Origin: a virus
DNA: 58,770 nucleotides
Reading direction: 5' to 3' (one strand)
IMG/VR virus record: IMGVR_UViG_3300020283_000003
Coordinates: 1-58,770 of that record
In this document: piece by piece, positions 48,166-54,856 of the stretch
Layout of the letters: the number at the start of each line of letters is the position of its first letter
Numbering within the stretch: the first letter of the stretch is position 1
The notes under the pieces: model-generated
Told to the model about the DNA's origin: nothing
The model's input: only the letters and a program-made list of their open reading frames with translations
The model's database searches: none
Position numbers and translations under genes: made by a program

Positions 48166-50058
48166 CTATCTGGTGAGTGATCCGTTAGTGTAGCTAGAAG
48201 AAGTTGGATATGATACTCCAGAAATCTGATCTCCTGAACTAATCGTATCTTTAATCATATTTATCGTACTTTTTGACAAGTCAACATTGAGGTACAAATC
48301 TTTTAATCCTATGACATCATTGGACTCTGGAGTTGCCTGTATTTCAATAATATTTTGACTTAAAGCAGTTCCAGTGATGAAAATTGAGTTAATAAGGATT
48401 TCTCCGTGCATATAATCAACTGTACCTGCATTACCGTCTATAGTAACAACTTCACCATTACTATCTACGCTAACAATAGTTAATCTTCCTGAAGTTGTAC
48501 TACCATCTGGTTCATCACTAAAGTAAACAGGTGCACTTTCTCCTCTGATAGTAAAAGCAGTAGATTTAATGTTCCTACCTTCTAAATTAACGTGGAATTG
48601 GTTACCATAACATAATTCATATTGACTCGTAACGTTAATTTCTGCACGAAGGTCTCTTCTCATTTGGATTCTTGTGATATTTGAAGTAATCGATCTATCA
48701 GAATCATCGACAATATTAACGAACTTACTATACTTGAATCTTCCACCGAATTTATTGAGATCTAAGGAATTAGCATACTTTTGAATAGAGTTACTGACTC
48801 TTGTTTGAAGAGTAGATACATCATTGAATATATTACTGTTGTAATATACAAAACAATCATATTCAACTGTTAATATTTGTAGATCAACTAACTGTTGGTT
48901 AATTCCTGCAAGAGCAAATTTCTTTAACTCAGTTGAAATTTGCTGTTTAGTAAAGTCAGAAATAAAGTTAGCATTTCTTGGTTTAATACTAATTATAACA
49001 TTTCCAAATTGTGGTGGGTCTAATTCTTCACCACCAACTACTGAAACACTCTCAGTATCAGGGTAAATTTGTTGAATTATTGCTTCATAATCAGTCGCAG
49101 AAACCGCCCTGTACTGCGATGAATATAACCTAGGAGCATAATACTTAACTGAGTTAATAGATTCGATCTCATCACCATTCTGAGCGGGTTGAATGGTAGT
49201 TAGAGTGATAGTTAGGTTGCTCTGATTCACACTTACATTCAAACCATCATAAAAATCTCCACCAAATGAGAAATTACGAGCACCATTTCCTTCTCTACCC
49301 TCAGTTACAATATAATCGACCCTAACATCAGTATTTGGATCTAATTTCTTACCAAAGAATCCATCACCAAAGAGAATTTCATATTTTTCATCTTCAATCT
49401 CCTGAAGTAGGAACACTTCAGAGTCTTTAGTAATTTTAACGATATTATCAACTAATCTATACCTTCTACCATCTCCAATCTCACCAGGTCTAAAAACAAT
49501 GCTTCTAATAGTCGATGTATCAATGAATGGATTATCTAAAATGAACTTTTGCTCACTATGACCACTAACTGTAAATGCTTTTGATAATAATGTTCCTTCA
49601 TATACCTCAAATTGCCCAAAATCAGCAACTCCATTCACAACTGCCACTGTTCTATCCTCTGGGATGGCAAAAGCATAGGTTGTTCCAGAAGAATCACCAG
49701 TACAAACTAAACCTTTCCTTAAAGTCAGTGTATTTCCGTTAATAACACCAGTTGAATCAGTAACACTAAGACTTACAGTACCTTTTGCAGCAGTTCTTGA
49801 CCTAGGAACATAACCAATATTTCTAGCAAGCGAAACAACGTTCTCTCTAAGAGTTGCAGAGTCAATAAATGACTCATTAACGACCATATTGGTGTTAAAT
49901 GCAGTCTGATACGTATTATATGCTAATGTATCGATAAGAACCGACATATTTGACCCTTCATAGTCAAAACCAGTAAAGTCGGTATTCGCTCTTAGGTAGT
50001 CTTTAATCGAGGATTTGATATCCTCATAGTCTAAATTTGTAAACTTGTTAGATGGCAT
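48166..50058 (-). CDS. 6: baseplate wedge protein gp6
   Basis: A protein of 630 residues (T4 660). The N-terminus (KFTNLDYEDIKSSIKDYLRA, FTGFDYEGSNMSVLIDTLAY, NTYQTAFNTNMVVNESFIDS) and the central KYYAPRLYSSQYRAVSATDYEAII with VVGGEELDPP are diagnostic of gp6/gpJ-like wedge proteins, which form the inner ring linking the wedges. It overlaps gene 25 by one base, the conserved 25-6 pair of contractile tails. Confidence 0.96.
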   Translation of the reverse strand: MPSNKFTNLDYEDIKSSIKDYLRANTDFTGFDYEGSNMSVLIDTLAYNTYQTAFNTNMVVNESFIDSATLRENVVSLARNIGYVPRSRTAAKGTVSLSVTDSTGVINGNTLTLRKGLVCTGDSSGTTYAFAIPEDRTVAVVNGVADFGQFEVYEGTLLSKAFTVSGHSEQKFILDNPFIDTSTIRSIVFRPGEIGDGRRYRLVDNIVKITKDSEVFLLQEIEDEKYEILFGDGFFGKKLDPNTDVRVDYIVTEGREGNGARNFSFGGDFYDGLNVSVNQSNLTITLTTIQPAQNGDEIESINSVKYYAPRLYSSQYRAVSATDYEAIIQQIYPDTESVSVVGGEELDPPQFGNVIISIKPRNANFISDFTKQQISTELKKFALAGINQQLVDLQILTVEYDCFVYYNSNIFNDVSTLQTRVSNSIQKYANSLDLNKFGGRFKYSKFVNIVDDSDRSITSNITRIQMRRDLRAEINVTSQYELCYGNQFHVNLEGRNIKSTAFTIRGESAPVYFSDEPDGSTTSGRLTIVSVDSNGEVVTIDGNAGTVDYMHGEILINSIFITGTALSQNIIEIQATPESNDVIGLKDLYLNVDLSKSTINMIKDTISSGDQISGVSYPTSSSYTNGSLTR

Positions 50059-50465
50059 TATCTTGTCGCCTCTAGGATGAAGGAAATTGCTTGTGTTGCG
50101 GATAAATCACCAATAATATCATAAAATATAGTTACTCCAAATGCATTTTGCTCAGGTCTTGACTCAACTTCTACACTTACATTACTAACTCTAGTTTCAT
50201 ATAACTGAATTGTGTTTTTAATTGTATCAGCGACTACAGAAGCAGTTGCATCATCAATTAAATTGAATAAAGTGTCTCTTATTGGCGATCCAAATTGTGC
50301 ATTAAAAAATTTTTCACCAGGAAGTGTAAAAACACAATTCTTAATTGATGTTTTTATTGCATCTTCATTCTTAACTACAGTCAAATCATTGGTTACTGGG
50401 TGTGGTGTAAACGAAAAACTGATATCTTTGAATGATTTTGAAGTAATCCTATTAGAAATAGGCAT
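50058..50465 (-). CDS. 25: baseplate wedge protein gp25 (GPW/gp25 family)
   Basis: A protein of 135 residues (T4 132). The segment SFTPHPVTNDLTVVKNEDAI, KTSIKNCVFTLPGEKFFNAQ and GSPIRDTLFNL are the conserved core of the GPW_gp25 family found in phages and type VI secretion systems. It joins wedge to sheath. It follows a TATAAATA promoter and is the first gene of the baseplate transcript. Confidence 0.97.
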   Translation of the reverse strand: MPISNRITSKSFKDISFSFTPHPVTNDLTVVKNEDAIKTSIKNCVFTLPGEKFFNAQFGSPIRDTLFNLIDDATASVVADTIKNTIQLYETRVSNVSVEVESRPEQNAFGVTIFYDIIGDLSATQAISFILEATR

Positions 50466-50484
50466 GTTTTGGAGGCTTTAAATT

Positions 50485-50492
50485 TATTTATA
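50485..50492 (-). promoter_or_regulatory. late promoter TATAAATA before gene 25
   Basis: An exact TATAAATA on the minus strand, 20 bp before the gene 25 start and 31 bp after the terminator that closes the accessory region. It probably starts a long transcript through 25, 6 and the giant gene. Confidence 0.8.
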
Positions 50493-50522
50493 CGTATAAT
50501 TCACAACTTTTTATCAAAACAT

Positions 50523-50547
50523 AAAAAAAGAGGGTTTTTACCCTCTT
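50523..50547 (-). terminator. intrinsic terminator separating accessory genes from the baseplate operon
   Basis: On the minus strand the perfect 8-bp stem AAGAGGGT / ACCCTCTT (4-nt T loop) is followed by seven T. The stem begins inside the last codon of the upstream 37-residue gene. It isolates the accessory transcript from the late gene 25 promoter. Confidence 0.9.
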
Positions 50548-50659
50548 ATCCTTGACCTCTAGGACGTTTTTTCTTGTGATTTCGAGCAGTTGCAGCATAC
50601 TTTGTATGTCTACCTGCCCCTTGTCTTGTTTTTTTCGGTCTTCTTTCAATAGTTTTCAT
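50546..50659 (-). CDS. 37-residue highly basic peptide
   Basis: The frame MKTIERRPKKTRQGAGRHTK...KKRPRGQG (37 residues, pI very high) overlaps the preceding gene by 4 bp (ATGA) and ends in the terminator stem. More than a third of its residues are Lys, Arg or His. It looks like a small nucleic-acid- or ribosome-binding peptide; similar short basic peptides are, to my knowledge, common next to structural genes in marine T4-like phages. Function unknown. Confidence 0.75.
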   Translation of the reverse strand: MKTIERRPKKTRQGAGRHTKYAATARNHKKKRPRGQG

Positions 50660-50826
50660 GAATTTACCTCTACTTTAATGTCTTTTGATGCTGGATGTCC
50701 CTTTTCGTAGTACTGATGGGCAAGATCTTCGAGAGTCTCGAACATTTCTTCCTCTGAAAGATCCTTCCATGCCACTACACCCTTGATTGAAATGTTATAT
50801 GTTTCAGATAACTCTTGTTTTTTCAT
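50656..50826 (-). CDS. 56-residue acidic protein of unknown function
   Basis: The frame MKKQELSETYNISIKGVVAW followed by KDLSEEEMFETLEDLAHQYY (56 residues) overlaps the glycosyltransferase gene by 23 bp and the next gene by 4 bp. Its C-terminus (SKDIKVEVNS) resembles the TFEDIKVEEV end of the small protein at 51779-51946, and both have an LS(K/E)EE helix, so the two may be paralogues. No catalytic motif. Confidence 0.75.
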   Translation of the reverse strand: MKKQELSETYNISIKGVVAWKDLSEEEMFETLEDLAHQYYEKGHPASKDIKVEVNS

Positions 50827-51568
50827 GTCCTACACGTATATTTGGGTCACACCAGATCTCAAAACCTGCTGCAATCGCATCTAAACAGAAAGAAACGTCT
50901 TCTCCGCACATATCTTGTACCTCTCCTGACTCAAATTCTTGCATTTTTGGAGCAAACCAAGGATATTTCATTTCTGGGTGTTCAAAAACTCCTTTTTTGA
51001 TGAGTACCCACCCAAATCCTGTGTAATCCACCGTGAAGGGCTTACGGCGCTTTTGCATACTTTCACCAGTTTCATGATTCATGACACCTCCATTGGTACG
51101 GAAGTCTTGCTCCTCCAACCAGTGAGCGACAGAAGTTGTGCGTCCATCTTCGGTCATGTACCAACCTGCAGCAATATCCTTCTCCATAAGGATTAACTGT
51201 AAGAATTGTGCAGAGTTAAAGATAATATCACTATCAATCCACAGTTGATAATCGTACTTGAGTTTACCGTCCCATGGGATTTGGTTAGGACCACGTAGGA
51301 CATTTGCACCTAATACCTTACAACGTGCAAAGTTGACCATTGATGAGTAATCCTGAGAGATTTGGATACTCACACCCATTTGTACCAGATCAAAACATAG
51401 TTGAACAAAGTTCTTCATGAATGCATATGAACAACCACGACCAGGTAGGCACAGTACAACTGCCTTACCTTTTGCTATTTCCTTTGCTTTTTCGTAGTCG
51501 TATTCTATTTCTTTTTTCTTTCCTCCCTTAGTCGGAGTCTTTGCCTTTACAGTAAATCCTTTAGCCAT
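50804..51568 (-). CDS. GT-A-type glycosyltransferase-like protein
   Basis: A protein of 254 residues. After a basic N-terminus comes AVVLCLPGRGCSYAFMKNF (about residues 36-54), then a nucleotide-sugar region with the metal-binding DxD motif in YDYQLWIDSDIIF (Asp112-Ser-Asp114). Further on, MCGEDVSFCLDAIAAGFEIW (about 221-240) and the C-terminal GHEK provide the acidic and His residues expected in a GT-A fold. Phages use such enzymes to modify DNA, virion proteins or host surface glycans; the acceptor cannot be told. It has a strong host-type promoter just upstream. Confidence 0.8.
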   Translation of the reverse strand: MAKGFTVKAKTPTKGGKKKEIEYDYEKAKEIAKGKAVVLCLPGRGCSYAFMKNFVQLCFDLVQMGVSIQISQDYSSMVNFARCKVLGANVLRGPNQIPWDGKLKYDYQLWIDSDIIFNSAQFLQLILMEKDIAAGWYMTEDGRTTSVAHWLEEQDFRTNGGVMNHETGESMQKRRKPFTVDYTGFGWVLIKKGVFEHPEMKYPWFAPKMQEFESGEVQDMCGEDVSFCLDAIAAGFEIWCDPNIRVGHEKTRVI

Positions 51569-51590
51569 AATTTGTTTGGGTTACATCAGT

Positions 51591-51619
51591 ATCATACTAT
51601 AGTATGTAGTCATTGTCAA
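51591..51619 (-). promoter_or_regulatory. sigma-70 promoter TTGACA-N17-TATGAT before the glycosyltransferase gene
   Basis: On the minus strand a perfect -35 TTGACA (51614-51619) is followed by exactly 17 bp and TATGAT (51591-51596), 23 bp before the start codon. The -35 overlaps the stop codon of the upstream gene. This is host RNA-polymerase type, so the gene can be expressed early, unlike its late neighbours. Confidence 0.8.
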
Positions 51620-51795
51620 TAAGAGGATTCTTCAATACACATATCCCCCACACATTCTGTGTACGTTAGTTCTTCTTTGAAATATGAGTGATAAATTCTT
51701 CCCCATATTATATCAAATTCTTCTTTATTTAAGTTCTTGAATAAACATTTGTCATTCAAGTAAATGTGAAACGTTACGCTAGTTGTCGAAGTCAT
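51616..51795 (-). CDS. 59-residue protein of unknown function
   Basis: The frame MTSTTSVTFHIYLNDKCLFK...CVGDMCIEESSY (59 residues) has a strong GAGGAGG ribosome binding site inside the end of the upstream gene and overlaps it by 17 bp. It contains three Cys, with CVGDMC near the C-terminus. No family recognised. Confidence 0.75.
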   Translation of the reverse strand: MTSTTSVTFHIYLNDKCLFKNLNKEEFDIIWGRIYHSYFKEELTYTECVGDMCIEESSY

Positions 51796-51946
51796 AAACC
51801 TCCTCTACTTTAATGTCCTCAAAGGTGTACTTGGTATCAAGTAAATTATTATCGATAATTGTTTTAAGCATTGTAAGTGTATTATCCTTTTCCTCTTTTG
51901 AAAGACGTTCGTAAAATGTCTTTTCCTTAATAACAATATTATACAT
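51779..51946 (-). CDS. 55-residue protein, possible paralogue of the 56-residue gene
   Basis: The frame MYNIVIKEKTFYERLSKEEK...TFEDIKVEEVYDFDN (55 residues) starts on the stop of the AbrB-like gene (one-base overlap). Like the protein at 50656-50826 it has an amphipathic helix opened by LS(K/E)EE and an F/SxDIKVE end. Function unknown. Confidence 0.75.
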   Translation of the reverse strand: MYNIVIKEKTFYERLSKEEKDNTLTMLKTIIDNNLLDTKYTFEDIKVEEVYDFDN

Positions 51947-52125
51947 TAGAAATCCTCTTCTTCATCGATAAATTTACAAGATAGTTCAACTTCTGATTTC
52001 AATTCCCATTCTACCACATCTCCTTCTTCCCATGTGAGATCCTTAAGGATTTCTTCTGGAATTGTAACAAAGAGATCTCCTGTGAGATCATCTTGTTGAA
52101 TCACTGCTTTACGAATGTGCTTCAT
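51946..52125 (-). CDS. AbrB/SpoVT-like small DNA-binding protein
   Basis: The frame MKHIRKAVIQQDDLTGDLFV, then TIPEEILKDLTWEEGDVVEW (59 residues) has the swapped-hairpin AbrB/MazE pattern: a beta strand, (I/L)PxEIL, a helix, and W(x)EGDxVEWE. Family members bind DNA as dimers and act as regulators or antitoxins. No toxin partner is obvious beside it. It starts in a 4-bp overlap with the secreted-protein gene. Confidence 0.75.
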   Translation of the reverse strand: MKHIRKAVIQQDDLTGDLFVTIPEEILKDLTWEEGDVVEWELKSEVELSCKFIDEEEDF

Positions 52126-52472
52126 TGCTTCTGTAATTTCTCCACAACTGTTGATGCTTGCATAGGTGCAACATCATTTAATCCATTAGCATCAAACCAA
52201 GGTGCACTTTCCCAATCGAATCCTTCTCCGAATGTGTTATCAGGTGCCATCACATACCAATGACATTTTGCATCAGGTATATCAACGGCACATACTGCCC
52301 AGTCATCTGCCCATTGAGGTACTTGAACGTACATCACAGGTAAGTGATTTGCATGAGTGATTGTCGGAAATACAGTTAAGACTATCATGAATACAAACAC
52401 CCAGAAAATCTGAGGTATATATCTGACACTCATTGGTCTCTTGTATACTTCCATTACGTCGTGGTAGTTCAT
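52122..52472 (-). CDS. membrane-anchored or secreted protein of unknown function
   Basis: A protein of 116 residues. A hydrophobic segment at about residues 20-40 (IPQIFWVFVFMIVLTVFPTI) ends in THANH, which would fit a signal-peptidase site after Ala, although 18 residues with three Arg/Lys precede it, so a single-pass anchor is equally possible. The soluble part is Trp-rich with two Cys (WADDWAVCAVDIPDAKCHWY), suggesting a disulfide-bonded periplasmic domain. Unusual among the small cytoplasmic accessory proteins here; it might act on the host envelope (inference). Confidence 0.75.
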   Translation of the reverse strand: MNYHDVMEVYKRPMSVRYIPQIFWVFVFMIVLTVFPTITHANHLPVMYVQVPQWADDWAVCAVDIPDAKCHWYVMAPDNTFGEGFDWESAPWFDANGLNDVAPMQASTVVEKLQKQ

Positions 52473-52519
52473 TTGTATCGACCCTCTATGAGTTTATATA
52501 TGGCGGAAAATTTTTTCAT
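52469..52519 (-). CDS. possible 16-residue leader peptide (MKKFSAIYKLIEGRYK)
   Basis: A 16-codon frame ends in an ATGA overlap with the start of the 116-residue gene, the same coupling used by real genes throughout this region. There is no clear ribosome binding site, so it may be a coincidental frame. Confidence 0.3.
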   Translation of the reverse strand: MKKFSAIYKLIEGRYK

Positions 52520-52590
52520 TTGAAGTATATTTAAAGGTCGAATTGTCACCTCTGTAGGTTAGGGGTACCTAACGGTTTTCAAACCATAAT

Positions 52591-52616
52591 AAAAAGGGGG
52601 CATAAGCACTGCCCCC
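52591..52616 (-). terminator. strong intrinsic terminator ending the GC-rich transcript
   Basis: On the minus strand the perfect stem GGGGGCA / TGCCCCC with a 7-nt loop is followed by TTTTTATTAT. It is the most GC-rich terminator in the window and closes the transcript that starts before 53 kb. Confidence 0.9.
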
Positions 52617-52743
52617 CACGAACAACTTAGGCACAACCCCTACATTGCGCCCATTGGGTCTTACATGGTCAGAGGTCTCCACACATAAAGGGCATATTCC
52701 ACTGGGGTCGCCCACCCTTGCCTGACCAATGCCCAGAGGAGAG
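52617..52743 (-). ncRNA. GC-rich intergenic segment, possible structured RNA
   Basis: Between the DUF7249-like gene and the terminator, 127 bp of distinctly GC-rich DNA (the surroundings are about 36-40% GC) contain several complementary segments on the minus strand: GGTCAG with CTGACC, CATTGG with CCAATG, and GGGT with ACCC around GGGCG. A 68-codon frame (52569-52775) crosses it but would run through the terminator. A 3'-UTR-derived or stand-alone small RNA is inferred. Confidence 0.35.
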
Positions 52744-52995
52744 TTATAACTCCTCAAGCATTTCGTCCATCTCAACTGCGTTTACGTTTGGGTCGTCCCA
52801 TCTGACACCATCACCAGTTGTTTCTATTCCGTAGTTCGCAAAGATCTCCAATAAGTGTGACCAGTCCATTGCTCTACGTGCTATGTCGTAAAGTCCTTCG
52901 TCGTTGCCGATCCAGAGGGAGACATTCCACGTTTCGTAGTTTGTCCAACCGTTGTAGTTTTTGTGTGTTAAGTCTGTTTGAAAAATTGAAGTCAT
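52744..52995 (-). CDS. DUF7249-like small protein
   Basis: I start at the ATG at 52995 (83 residues), which has GGAG 6 nt upstream and lies after a TATAAT; a longer frame to 53079 would include that promoter. The motif YNGWTNYETWNVSLWIGND at about residues 11-30 is the signature of a small protein family frequent in phages and plasmids (DUF7249 by memory). The C-terminus is acidic (MDEMLEEL). Function unknown. Confidence 0.8.
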   Translation of the reverse strand: MTSIFQTDLTHKNYNGWTNYETWNVSLWIGNDEGLYDIARRAMDWSHLLEIFANYGIETTGDGVRWDDPNVNAVEMDEMLEEL

Positions 52996-53004
52996 GAATG
53001 CTCC

Positions 53005-53026
53005 TGTGTGGTATGAGTTCATTATA
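53005..53026 (-). promoter_or_regulatory. promoter-leader module: TATAAT ... ACCACACA (gene at 52995)
   Basis: On the minus strand TATAAT (53021-53026) is followed by 9 bp and then CCACACA (53005-53011), GGAG and the ATG. The sequence GGTTATAATG and the ATACCACACA box are both repeated before the gene at 56150. The likely transcription start falls just before the CCACACA box. Confidence 0.6.
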
Positions 53027-53053
53027 ACCTTAAATGTGTGAGAAAATAAGGTG

Positions 53054-53206
53054 TTAGTGGACAGAGTTTGAATTGGCATACTCTAATAAGTCATGCTCTC
53101 TGAACAAATTGTAATAGGTGTCGTTCATTAACCCGAACTCAAACGAAGTGTTTGCATGTTGTTCGGTTACACCTTCGTAGCACTTTAAAATTTCTTCGTA
53201 GTTCAT
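53054..53206 (-). CDS. 50-residue protein of unknown function
   Basis: The frame MNYEEILKCYEGVTEQHANT...LLEYANSNSVH (50 residues) starts as TAATG on the stop of the 32-residue membrane peptide gene. The sequence is acidic and helical. It is the last member of the four-gene unit 53674-53054. Confidence 0.7.
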   Translation of the reverse strand: MNYEEILKCYEGVTEQHANTSFEFGLMNDTYYNLFREHDLLEYANSNSVH

Positions 53207-53304
53207 TAGTGCTTCCTTTGTCTGATGTATTCGCTGACTCTGTCATTTGCGTCAGCGATTAGGACGACTGAAAAGAGAATTAAAAATGTTTCAATCATTG
53301 GCAT
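53206..53304 (-). CDS. 32-residue membrane peptide
   Basis: The frame begins MPMIETFLILFSVVLIAD and ends YIRQRKH. Residues 7-17 form a short hydrophobic segment, followed by a polar, positively charged tail, so it may insert in the host inner membrane. It overlaps the upstream gene by 10 bp and is coupled to the next by TAATG. Similar in design to the 25-residue peptide before gene 17. Confidence 0.6.
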   Translation of the reverse strand: MPMIETFLILFSVVLIADANDRVSEYIRQRKH

Positions 53305-53423
53305 AAATCCTCAAAACGTTTTTGTGCAATTTCAATTTGTTGATCTTCTGAGAGGTAGGGGAAGCACTCTTGCACTTCCTCAAAAATTCCTTCTAAGATC
53401 ATTTCATTCTGTAAGCAACTCAT
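53295..53423 (-). CDS. 42-residue acidic protein of unknown function
   Basis: The frame MSCLQNEMILEGIFEEVQEC...EIAQKRFEDLCQ (42 residues) starts in an ATGA overlap with the stop of the 84-residue gene. Two predicted helices with three Cys; LSEDQQIEIAQKRFEDL resembles short host-modulating peptides of T4-like phages only in general character. Confidence 0.65.
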   Translation of the reverse strand: MSCLQNEMILEGIFEEVQECFPYLSEDQQIEIAQKRFEDLCQ

Positions 53424-53674
53424 GAGAACACCTTAGGTAATGCGTACTTGCTGCAAGGGTGTGGATTATCTGGTGTACACCCGAAAGAAGCAAAGAAATC
53501 ATCAAGTGCTTCAAGGTTTAATTCAGGATCATCAAAATCAACCTTTGCGATTGACTGAACACCCCACTCGGCAACTTCATCAATGAATGTTTGGAAGTCT
53601 TCGCAGACATATGCTACGTTTTCAAAGTTGTCTACTTCTTTGATTCTTTTAATTAATCTTTGAGTTTTGGTCAT
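53420..53674 (-). CDS. 84-residue protein of unknown function
   Basis: The frame MTKTQRLIKRIKEVDNFENV...CSKYALPKVFS (84 residues) starts directly after the leader motif TTTCCACACATG. A basic N-terminal helix is followed by an acidic middle (KVDFDDPELNLEALDDFFAS) and a C-terminal pair of Cys (GCTPDNPHPC). It heads the unit of four coupled genes down to 53054. Confidence 0.75.
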   Translation of the reverse strand: MTKTQRLIKRIKEVDNFENVAYVCEDFQTFIDEVAEWGVQSIAKVDFDDPELNLEALDDFFASFGCTPDNPHPCSKYALPKVFS

Positions 53675-53709
53675 GTGTGGAAACCTCTGTTTGTTATACT
53701 ACTATTATA
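53674..53709 (-). promoter_or_regulatory. promoter-leader module: TATAAT ... TTTCCACACATG (gene at 53674)
   Basis: On the minus strand TATAAT (53704-53709) precedes AGAGGTTTCCACACATG; the CCACACA box (53674-53680) runs into the start codon. Upstream, TTATTTTTCTCAC matches TTATTTTCTCAC before the module at 53026, suggesting a shared -35 region. Confidence 0.6.
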
Positions 53710-53751
53710 AACGCAAAGGTGAGAAAAATAACCCACCCTTGTGACACTATT

Positions 53752-53937
53752 TTAATCGGCATAGTATTCGCCTTCGGTAACTCTTGTGCCGTTTAGTGAA
53801 TACCAAACCACTTCGGCATGCCCGTACTGTTGTGCCATGTCATAGCACATGTCATAAGCGAATGAACCATAAGGTATTGGTTCTCTTATTACTGAACCGT
53901 TAAATTTTGCTTCAATGAATTTTTCAATCATAATCAT
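53752..53937 (-). CDS. 61-residue protein of unknown function
   Basis: The frame MIMIEKFIEAKFNGSVIREP...GTRVTEGEYYAD (61 residues); a second ATG two codons later is equally possible. The stretch FAYDMCYDMAQQYGHAEVVW and the VxxYSLNGTRV strand suggest a small alpha/beta fold. It stands alone between two copies of the leader module and ends in the repeated stop-codon element GCCGATTAAAATAGTGTC. Confidence 0.7.
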   Translation of the reverse strand: MIMIEKFIEAKFNGSVIREPIPYGSFAYDMCYDMAQQYGHAEVVWYSLNGTRVTEGEYYAD

Positions 53938-53971
53938 AATGTGGAAACCTTTAATTGTTTATACTATTAGT
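53938..53971 (-). promoter_or_regulatory. promoter-leader module before the gene at 53937
   Basis: The minus strand reads AATAGTATAAACAA followed by AAAGGTTTCCACATT before the start codon. This closely parallels AGTATAACAAACAGAGG and TTTCCACACATG at 53674, including the AGGTTTCCACA core. The -10 is probably TACTAAT or TATAAA. Confidence 0.5.
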
Positions 53972-54027
53972 ATGGCATATTTTTTTGCAAAACGCGAGCA
54001 AAAATGGACACTATTTTAATTGGCACA

Positions 54028-54210
54028 CTAGTAACCTTTTATGCCCCCGTCGCCGTAGACGTCCTCCATCAGTTCATTATATAATGACTTAAGTTCCTTA
54101 TTATCAAAATGATGATCTGGGACGATTAAGTTAAGGATTCTTTCCTTGGTTTTGTCATCAAAGTTTTTTGCCAAATCTTTGATTTCTTTGATAAGATAGT
54201 TTCTGTTCAT
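54028..54210 (-). CDS. 60-residue protein of unknown function
   Basis: The frame MNRNYLIKEIKDLAKNFDDK...MEDVYGDGGIKGY (60 residues) starts in an ATGA overlap with the upstream gene. Two charged helices are followed by a Gly-rich end. Last gene of the unit 54604-54028. It ends just before the repeated element GCCAATTAAAATAGTGTC. Confidence 0.7.
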   Translation of the reverse strand: MNRNYLIKEIKDLAKNFDDKTKERILNLIVPDHHFDNKELKSLYNELMEDVYGDGGIKGY

Positions 54211-54419
54211 TTTAATTGAATGTCGTAATCAATGGATTTAATGCACCAACCTGATGCTGCGGTTATCTCTTCAATAAGGTCATCTTCATCGTCTGCTTCC
54301 CATACACCAAGTGCAAGGTCACGAATTTCAATCTCCTCATCAAATGTGAGTTTACTTTCCCAGTTCCGATCATACCAATCGTCAAAGTCAAACTCAACTT
54401 CGGTTACGTTAAATTTCAT
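54207..54419 (-). CDS. 70-residue acidic protein of unknown function
   Basis: A frame exists from a GTG at 54431, but the ATG at 54419 forms TAATG with the upstream stop and is chosen (MKFNVTEVEFDFDDWYDRNW...DIQLK). Very acidic (for example GVWEADDEDDLIEEI) with a C-terminal WCIKSIDYDIQL strand. Small acidic phage proteins sometimes mimic DNA or inhibit host factors; nothing specific supports that here. Confidence 0.75.
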   Translation of the reverse strand: MKFNVTEVEFDFDDWYDRNWESKLTFDEEIEIRDLALGVWEADDEDDLIEEITAASGWCIKSIDYDIQLK

Positions 54420-54604
54420 TAGTGAGTACACCTCTTGTCTGTGTATGCGTCTTCATTCCAATGTTCCCCATCTTCAAGAACACCTAAGTTAATCGCGATT
54501 GCGTCATAACATTCCATCGCTGATCTACTCATTCTGTTACATGTGTAGTCCCAACCTAAGTTAGCGAAGTCATCATAAAGTTTTGAAACGTTAATTTTTT
54601 TCAT
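54419..54604 (-). CDS. 61-residue protein of unknown function
   Basis: The frame MKKINVSKLYDDFANLGWDY...YTDKRCTH (61 residues) starts within the CCACACATG leader motif. It heads a unit of three coupled genes. The segment YTCNRMSRSAMECYDAIAIN looks like a helical pair. No recognised family. Confidence 0.75.
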   Translation of the reverse strand: MKKINVSKLYDDFANLGWDYTCNRMSRSAMECYDAIAINLGVLEDGEHWNEDAYTDKRCTH

Positions 54605-54637
54605 GTGTGGATTAATGAATTGTATGACTTAAGTATA
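54604..54637 (-). promoter_or_regulatory. promoter-leader module: TATACT ... CCACACATG (gene at 54604)
   Basis: On the minus strand TATACT (54632-54637) is followed by TAAGTCATAC and later by AATCCACACATG, the CCACACA box (54604-54610) running into the start codon. No Shine-Dalgarno sequence is present, which makes the box the only conserved feature near the start. Confidence 0.55.
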
Positions 54638-54691
54638 ATTCAAAATATTTAAAAATGAAATAAAAAATGTACACCTTGTAAAGTGTCACAA

Positions 54692-54856
54692 TCATTCTAT
54701 AAATTCCAGATCTTCGGGACGATATGTGATACGATCGTTTCGGGACTCGTCGCAGGTGATCAAAACGATCTTATTGAGCTCTGGAAACAGAGAGAGAACC
54801 CACCACTCCCGATCCTCTGGGTCTCTCACCTTATCACCAATTGAAAAATTAGTCAC
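54692..54856 (-). CDS. 54-residue GTG-start protein
   Basis: The frame starts with GTG in a GTGA overlap with the upstream stop, behind a strong AAGGAGG. Sequence: MTNFSIGDKVRDPEDREWWV...ITYRPEDLEFIE. The opening FSIGDKVRDP and the pattern of short strands resemble KOW/SH3-like small barrels (F.VGD.V..P), but this is a weak match. Last gene of the unit 55436-54692. Confidence 0.7.
   Translation of the reverse strand: MTNFSIGDKVRDPEDREWWVLSLFPELNKIVLITCDESRNDRITYRPEDLEFIE

Noticed and set aside
52569-52775. A 68-codon minus-strand frame across the GC-rich segment (contains ICPLC)
   Set aside because: It would run through a strong intrinsic terminator, overlaps the upstream gene by 32 bp out of frame and has no ribosome binding site. 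A structured RNA explains the segment better, though the frame cannot be excluded.
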